Position numbers and translations under genes: made by a program | Assembly: GCA_015680685.1 (NCBI GenBank) | Contig: MNCI01015561.1 | Coordinates: 794,057 to 858,056 of the forward strand | Direction of reading: 5' to 3' | DNA from: Gnetum montanum | Taxonomy: Eukaryota > Streptophyta > Gnetopsida > Gnetales > Gnetaceae | DNA length: 64,000 nt | In this document: positions 57,696 through 64,000 of the stretch, one piece after another | Numbering within the stretch: position 1 is the stretch's first letter | Layout: each line of letters starts with the position of its first letter | The notes under the pieces: model-generated | What the model saw: only the letters and a program-made list of their open reading frames with translations | What the model was told of the DNA's origin: nothing | The model's database searches: none

Positions 57696-59980
57696 ATAAT
57701 AAACCTATTTCTTTAAGAGGATCATCAAAAACTAGTGACAAACTACAAACTAAGTATCACTTTTTCCATCATCACTCAAAATGATGGTCTCAAGCACCTT
57801 TGAATCTTGGGCTACTAATTTTACCTTAGAATCTCTAACTAACATAATTAAGGAACTTAAGTTCTAATAAAAATTATAGGATAAAAGCACATATTTATAG
57901 TAGGAATTAATAGAATATCAACAAATAACAAAAATCAAATAGGGCAAGAAAACACACGTGAAAGAACATCTAAAGAGGGAATATGGTGTAGCACTGAGAA
58001 TCATGGGATCTAATTATGGTACAAAAATTAACCACCTATTCCCTTAGTACCATACAAAAGGTAGCTTCAAATTAATATCTAATATCCTAATACTTGTTAA
58101 TATAATGACAATACCAAGTCACAAGGAATTAATAGGTTGTACACTCATTATAGCACCAAAGTTAAGATAGAATAAGATAGTGATGTAGAAAATCCTAGAT
58201 GTCTAATGTCATACCGAGATCCTACAAAATTGGTACTTCATTGAGGCTAAGTATTTTTCATTAGTAAAACTTCTTTCAAACTCCAATAATTAAAGGAATC
58301 TTATTCTTAGTGTAACACAAAGCTCCACATAACCATAAGTATGGAGCAAACCCCATGAAGTTAGTGCCACACAAAAGTTAAGTGCTCCTCATTAGTGGAA
58401 CCTATTTTAAGCTCCACTATTAAGGGCATCTAATTCCCCTATGCAACACCAAGCTTCATAGGACCTAGTGGAAATATGGAATAAAATAATCAAGAGAATG
58501 AAAAAAATACAATTAAAGGAACCCTATTAAGGGCCCAACTATAGTGCAACATGTGTCAACATAGTAAAAAAATATGATGGATCCCTTGTCATTTAAGCAC
58601 ATATCCTAGATTCCTATTTTATCATTTTTGGCACATGTTATGCAAGCCCTACTACATTCCTATGGGATGTTCCATATGAAACTCAATTAATATGGCATGT
58701 GATGATGATAGAGGTAGGCCACCAATCAGGATATATACATATATACATACATATAATGTTGATAAAATAATAATCACCAATGCAGATAGGAGCTAATGAT
58801 AGTCTTGCTTTGACACATGTTATCTAAAGAATAAGAGAAGGGATGATGTGTGGCAACAACTCAATTTTCTCTTTTGTAACTTTTTCCTTCCACTTAGGAC
58901 AAGCAAAGCTTGGTGTCACACCAATAATTATCTTTGGTAATATGATGAAATACTAACTCAACCTCTTCTAACTTGGTGTGACATAGACATCTTCTATTGT
59001 TCAGTCAATATGACACTGACACTTCTAGCACACCTATTCAATGGACAAACTTATATAAGCATTGGTCCTTATTCTATTCCTAGGAATATGATGATTCATT
59101 TTTATCGATAATGTTAGGTAATTAGGAATTGTATGCAAAAGAGGCATAGAAAAAATACCTATGATGATGCTTCTAATAAATCTAGTAATGAATCTTTATG
59201 AAGAGCACATTACATGCTTAAGCATGCAAAATTTAAAGTAACAAATTCTTCATAAGAAAGCACTTATATACTCTAACTTGTGCAATTTTCTATGTAGAAC
59301 TGATTAAATAGGAAGATTACATGTAGGTGTTGCAAGATCCTCAACTCACTACATTAGCTCTCTGGATTCATGACCAATAGTGGGATTCCTAGATATATGT
59401 TAAGGAAAGGTATGAGTCAAATCTCATATGATAATTCTATGAAAACCACTATTCGCACTTAAATAAGCACATATTCCTCCCTAAAATTAGAGGGCAATTA
59501 ATGATGTTCACCCTACCTGACATTTGGTATTTATTGAAAGTATGGATTAATCAAAGATTTGACTCAGGAGAAAATTTACCTTAGGATAAAAAGAAAAGGT
59601 TAGCCAAGGAATTAATCTATAGCACTGTTGATTCTAATGGAAAACTAAAAAATTAGAATCAATAAAGGAAGGTTTCTCATAGCCTATGTCCTAGGTCGAA
59701 TAATTCAAACTAATTTATTACCAAGAGGAAGATAAGAAGTAGGACTTACTTCTCATGCTGCTTATTTTTATGACTATTTTCTATAGAGAATATAGGTTGA
59801 CATTTCCATAACAATTTTCAATAAAATGAAAATCATACTCACCATTGTGTCATTAGTTCTCACCTTTTTTTCATTTTCATATGCCAACTCATTTAAGCTA
59901 AAGGATATAAACTAGAAATGATAATGTTTTCAAACCTTACACCCTCCATAGTCAACATGTTTGAGGTTGAAACCATTTAA
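57696..59980. other. Noncoding sequence with diverged tandem duplication
   Basis: No gene supported; all frames are short. It contains a diverged duplication at 58248-58470 and AT-rich tracts (58737-58755, TATATACATA). Confidence 0.5.
58248..58470. repeat. Diverged tandem duplication, 131-bp period
   Basis: 'TAAGTATTTTTCATTAGTAA' (58248) and 'TAAGTGCTCCTCATTAGTGG' (58379) begin two copies that align for about 90 bp, through 'AACTCCAATAATTAAAGG' against 'AGCTCCACTATTAAGGG' and 'GTAACACAAAGCTCCACA' against 'GCAACACCAAGCTTCATA'. Confidence 0.7.
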
Positions 59981-59989
59981 GAATATAAG

Positions 59990-60410
59990 AAAAAACAATA
60001 ATAAACATAACTACTAGGAACATCTATAGGACAAAAAACTTCATTAGAAGTAGAGGAACTAAGGAATCAAGTACAGTAGGATAAAATCCTAATTTACAAA
60101 TTAGAAGAAAGAGTTAATGAATAAGTTATTATGATTGAGGAATTACTAGGAAATCAAAATACTAGTAAGATCTTCATGCAAGCTAAACAAAAATTGAAGG
60201 ATATTGTGTCCTTACAAACTAAGCTTCCATCAATTTTAGTTGAAAAATGGAGCTTCTCCATATGCATGATAGAGAAAATAATAGATAAGATTGAGGATCA
60301 TATGAAACATATTTCTAATTATGAAAATATATTTCTAGGTGTTCAAAGAACATGCATAAAGGAATGTCATACCTAAAAGCATGAATAGGTTCAAAAATTC
60401 AAAAATCATA
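59990..60410 (+). pseudogene. Coiled-coil remnant, unrecognised
   Basis: Plus-strand frame with two TA(A/G) stops reads 'TSLEVEELRNQVQ', 'YKLEERVNE', 'VIMIEELLGNQNTSKIF' and 'MIEKIIDKIEDHMKHISN'. Leu/Ile spacing and high Lys/Glu content suggest coiled coil. It could be the end of an envelope-like ORF from a further element, but no core motif supports that. Confidence 0.3.
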
Positions 60411-60622
60411 TTCCTTATAAAGTTAGAAGCAATGATGTCTAATAAGGTGAAATTCTCATAGTTAACTAATCAAACCAAAAAAAATTAAGTATGTATGTTG
60501 AAAGACTACTCAAATAGCTTTTCATTTAATAAGGAAAGCAAATTGCTAAGGAGCTTATTCAAAAAAAGACTAAGGATAGCAACTAATAAGCTTAGAGGTA
60601 TGAAAAGTGATGAGTCATGGTC

Positions 60623-61476
60623 TGTCAGGCCCTGATATCGAACCCCCGTTATCGGGTACGTGATATCGTGACCTCACAAGCGATATCGGGTACATGATAT
60701 CATGGTTTCTGTGTGGGCCTATACATACACATGTAGGTACACGGGAAGAGTTAGTTAGAAATTAGTATTAGAGTAGGATCTTTTCATCATTTTTTCCTCT
60801 CAACCCTCTCTTCTAGTGCATGCCCATAGTGTGGTAATTGTAATTGTATGGCATCATTTATTCAAGTGTGACGTACTTGGACACACACATGACTGGAAAT
60901 AAAGATCGAGATTACTTCATCATTGCAGCATTCGCTTAGTTTAATTATTTAATTGTTATTATTATTTATTGCTTTCATACTTAATATATCCTTACCCTAA
61001 ACTCCTTAATTGTGGAATGAGTACGACTTAATCACGAGCATTCAAGTGTGACTACTTGGTATCCTAGTAGCATACCTAGGCCATGCGCTTGGCAATCCCA
61101 GTGGTAGTCATGCACGAGGTCCAAGATGTGTACGGATGATTAAGGAATCAATGCTCATCACACTTAGGCTAGCTTAGATTCTCTCTCCCTATTTCCTCTT
61201 AGCATAACTCCCTCTCCCTTTTCCTCCTAGCTTAATTAAAGATTATTTTCCATTGCTTCCAAGAGTAGCATTAGTTTAGAAACCCATCATACACCTCACT
61301 CTGGACTAAACCATATGTGACAAAGCGATTACTAGTCCAAGTGGGAAGATAGCAAACTGTGATCAACAAGTCAAGATCTAGATACCACAACTAGCCCGTC
61401 TACGGAGTTCGACCGGATCATGCGTGAAATGCTCATATTCATATGGTTAAGTGTAGGGGTACCTCACCACTCATCA
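60623..61476 (+). repeat. 5' LTR of a gypsy element running off the window
   Basis: It starts TGTCAGGCCCTGATATCG and ends CACTCATCA, one base before a primer site. The first 80 bp hold repeated GATATCGGGTAC words (60633-60704). The second LTR is outside the window, so the start is inferred from the TG. Confidence 0.75.
60633..60704. repeat. GATATC-rich direct repeats at the LTR start
   Basis: ATCGGGTACGTGATATCGTG (60651-60670) and ATCGGGTACATGATATCATG (60685-60704) are 20-bp direct repeats whose only two differences are G to A in CG context. GATATC palindromes recur four times. Confidence 0.85.
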
Positions 61477-61477
61477 T

Positions 61478-61497
61478 TGGCACCATTGTCGAGGATG
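61478..61497 (+). other. Primer binding site
   Basis: TGGCACCATTGTCGAGGATG follows the LTR end directly. It resembles the common plant gypsy site TGGCGCCGTTGCCGGGGA with G-to-A/C-to-T changes. Confidence 0.7.
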
Positions 61498-61603
61498 GTG
61501 CTAGTTATTTAGATTAGTTACATCATACAAGATCATTGTAACAAGTATTAATGATATATCTTTTAGAAAGAATAATTGCAATAAATCACAAACAATTTTA
61601 CAA

Positions 61604-63806
61604 CCATGTCTCTTTCACAAGATAGTGATAATGCAACATCTTGCGAGGTAATTCATTGGAGAACCAACGAAGAAGTTTGGAGTACTCAACCTTATGCAAG
61701 AGTTTCATATGTTCATAGACACCCCAACGATACTCAAGGACTCTTATCATCCAACTCTGACACCTCTAGCGAGGATGGGACATCCCATAGAATGAGGGGG
61801 CCCGTAAGGCCTAGGACCTTCTCAGTAGTTAAAAAGGATTTATCCAGGGATGATTGGGAGACCTAAAAAAGTCATGATGATTCTTCCTCTTCCTTTGCTC
61901 TTTCAATGTTAGGTCGTGACATAGATGACCATATTTTAAGGGATCAGTGTAGAAATAAAAATTAGGCCCACAAGCAAAGTTAGAAACACCAACATGAACA
62001 AAGAAAACATCATCCCAACTTGCAAACTCATAACCTACCTAGTGATGATGAACCCTTGCTGGCCACTAAGAGCCTAATGCATATACAAGAGGCTATTTAA
62101 ATATCCCACAAGCATTGTAAGGAAATACATCTACCTATGCTTGATTTAAACAAATTTTCCAAATTTTTAGGAGGCTATGATTTAGATCTGCAACAACATC
62201 TACAATCCTTCCATGATGCTTATGTATGGAACAATATCGATAATGGATGGAAAAAACTTAAGCTCTTTCCTGTGACACTCATTGGCCAAGCAAAAGTATG
62301 GTATAGGTTCCTAAAACCCAAATCAATTCGACATTGGCCAACAATGGTAGAGCTCTTCAATGAAAGATATCAAACTTATGCAACAGTGTCAGCCTTGACG
62401 AAACAAATCCAAGAGTGGTAACAAGCATAAAATGAACCCCTGGACATGGCCTTAGAAAGATATTATGCATGGTTAAACAACTTCCCAGGCCATGAGTTCT
62501 CCGAGGAGAGGCTAATGTACCACATTATTGATGGGCTCCATAATGAAACAAGGGAGATCCTAGGGATGTATGCTCGAGGTCAACTATATGAGCTACAAAC
62601 CCATCAACTCCAAGAGCTTATTAAGTGGGTAGAAAAAGAAGAAGGAGAGATGGATAGATGGGAGAATGTTGAAAAATCTCAATGGGACTAAAATCTTACA
62701 TCAACAAAGTTCCATAATCTGAAAGAGGAGAAATCAACTCACCTCAAGGAGGTAGAATCATCTTTGCCAACACTACAATCATTAAAAGAAATTAAGGCAA
62801 AGATTAATAAGATGATGGAATGGATGCATAAAAAATGTGGAGAATATGCCAACATTATTGGATATAGAATTATGACGAACCAAGAAGTAGGATGAAACAC
62901 CTTTAGACAATCAGAAAGAAGGGTAGAAGAGAATAAGAACTTAACTGCCAATCATACGTATTAATGTAATGTTTGCCCATACGATCACCCCAAGGGCCAA
63001 TGCCCAATCTTATTACATTTTCATGAGCATTGGGGAAGAGTGTTGCACCTAGAGTTTATATAGAGATACTGTGTTCAATCACAGTGGTAACAATCCTAGT
63101 CATGGGGGAGGCCACCCTCAAACTGGGTACACCCTTCATATCATTCGAACCCAAGTGCCAATCAAGTTCAACATCCTATTTCCCCAACTAGGTCAACATA
63201 CTCTATCTCATCATATTATTATCATTCTCCTCAATACCATCAACCCATATCCTTTCCAACAAGACCACCACCTTGGGTACCTTACACTTCTCCTCAATTT
63301 CAACATTCTCATCCTTTACCTTCTTCTACATCGCAGTAGTTGTTCTTGAGGGATTTTCATCACAACATCAACCCACAAACATTACTTGTGCTTCTACTAT
63401 CAATAGCAGTGGGAATCCTCCACAACATCATAGGTGTCCCTTCTTTAGACATGACCGTAGAAAGGGACACCACAGTTTAGAAACCACTGCATCCGCCAAC
63501 TCAACACAAGTCCAACACTGTGGTGCATCTTCCTCTTCGAACCCAATGCCTCATGTTACCTTATTAGGGCCACCACTCAAGACTCCAACCACCATGCAGC
63601 CCAATGAATATAGCCACATGGGGAGACATGTTGATCCTTGCATACCATCTTACGGTCGCAAGTACCATAGTGGGTCAACTCCTTATAAATTAACCACATC
63701 TTCTAACTTGCCCCACTATGTCAACTCTAAGCAAGTGTGTGAATCTCAATGGGGTAAGTATGATCAATTCCCAACATTTCCAACATGCAAGGATCCCAAT
63801 TTTTAA
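61604..63806 (+). pseudogene. Gag of the right-end gypsy element
   Basis: The ATG at 61606 begins 'MSLSQDSDNATSCEVIHW'. The capsid (62137-62690) reads 'LDLNKFSKFLGGYDLDLQQH', 'KKLKLFPVTLIGQAKVWYRF', 'WPTMVELFNERYQTYA', 'LDMALERYYAWLNNFPGHEF' and 'MYHIIDGLHNETREILGMYA', a clear retrotransposon-gag domain. A Cys/His motif CNVCPYDHPKGQC (near 62965-63005) is a zinc knuckle with one residue fewer than usual between the second Cys and His. The C-terminal part is rich in His, Pro, Ser and Gln. Only a few stops interrupt it (mostly TAG/TAA), so this is the best-preserved gag here. Pol should follow beyond the window. Confidence 0.8.
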
Positions 63807-64000
63807 TTTATTAATCCTAGCCATGCTCAACTATTTAGTTATGGAAGATAACCCCCTCCCCCCTCCCCATTTTAATAACAAGCAGGATTAATAAATATTT
63901 TTTATTTTCTTTAATTTTGAAATTTTTTTTTCAGTTTTTTTTACTTTTCAACTTATTGTTTGATATTTTTACCTTTTTATGAGTAATCTCATCTAGAAAT
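63807..64000 (+). other. Internal region after gag, C-rich then T-rich
   Basis: A run ACCCCCTCCCCCCTCCCC (63850-63867) is followed by a T-rich stretch. No coding motif is seen before the window ends. Confidence 0.5.

Noticed and set aside
63071-63349. Separate gene after gag
   Set aside because: A shifted frame over the His/Pro-rich gag tail; no independent start or domain.

Overview
This is a stretch of a large, AT-rich land-plant nuclear genome. It consists almost entirely of old, nested and decayed LTR retrotransposons. The evidence for a plant is Tat-type Ty3/gypsy polyproteins with a second RNase H, a copia-type element with an initiator-Met primer binding site and an envelope-like ORF, and fragments of pentatricopeptide-repeat and receptor-like-kinase genes. 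The age and density of the decayed elements would fit a large-genome seed plant such as a gymnosperm, but the species cannot be told from this sequence. I see no intact protein-coding host gene, no rRNA or tRNA gene, and nothing bacterial. One assembly gap of 101 N lies at 6135-6235. Boundaries quoted without an exact sequence landmark are approximate.

Layout. 1-4.5 kb: a diverged LTR (about 620-1987), then a small cluster of host gene fragments (PPR and receptor kinase, both strands). 4.5-10.3 kb: gypsy element E1 on the plus strand, with the order gag, protease, extra RNase H, truncated RT, RNase H, integrase zinc domain. Most of its RT and most of its 3' LTR are deleted. 12.0-26.8 kb: a copia-type element (LTRs 12005-13197 and 25625-26785) that retains gag and an envelope-like ORF but no recognisable pol. 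It is interrupted by a minus-strand gypsy element E2 (17360-25428) with a perfect 5-bp target duplication, GTTAT. 26.8-31.8 kb: a gypsy gag fused by deletion to an integrase (plus strand). 31.8-36.1 kb: the 3' half of a Tat-like element X (minus strand), from RT to its LTR. 36.1-37.2 kb: unassigned spacer.

37.2-53 kb: a second, much more complete Tat-like element Y on the minus strand, with 5' LTR end, primer site, gag, protease, a 6.3-kb insert, RT, RNase H, second RNase H, integrase and a 3' UTR minisatellite. The insert between protease and RT has splice sites that join protease to RT in frame, so it looks like an intron. It carries, on the opposite strand, a multi-exon gene remnant with five well-supported introns of 90-108 bp. 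53-57.7 kb: an envelope-like/coiled-coil ORF followed by an LTR-like end. 57.7-60.6 kb: mostly noncoding with a small coiled-coil remnant. 60.6-64 kb: 5' LTR, primer site and gag of another gypsy element that runs off the window.

Common themes. Nearly every reading frame is broken by TAG stops where Gln (CAG) is expected and by Asp-to-Asn or Gly-to-Glu changes at catalytic sites, as expected from deamination of methylated cytosines. Three unrelated elements carry an extra ORF with a similar short module. Element Y and its relative X share a roughly 30-bp minisatellite found in their 3' UTRs and again near both ends of the Y intron.
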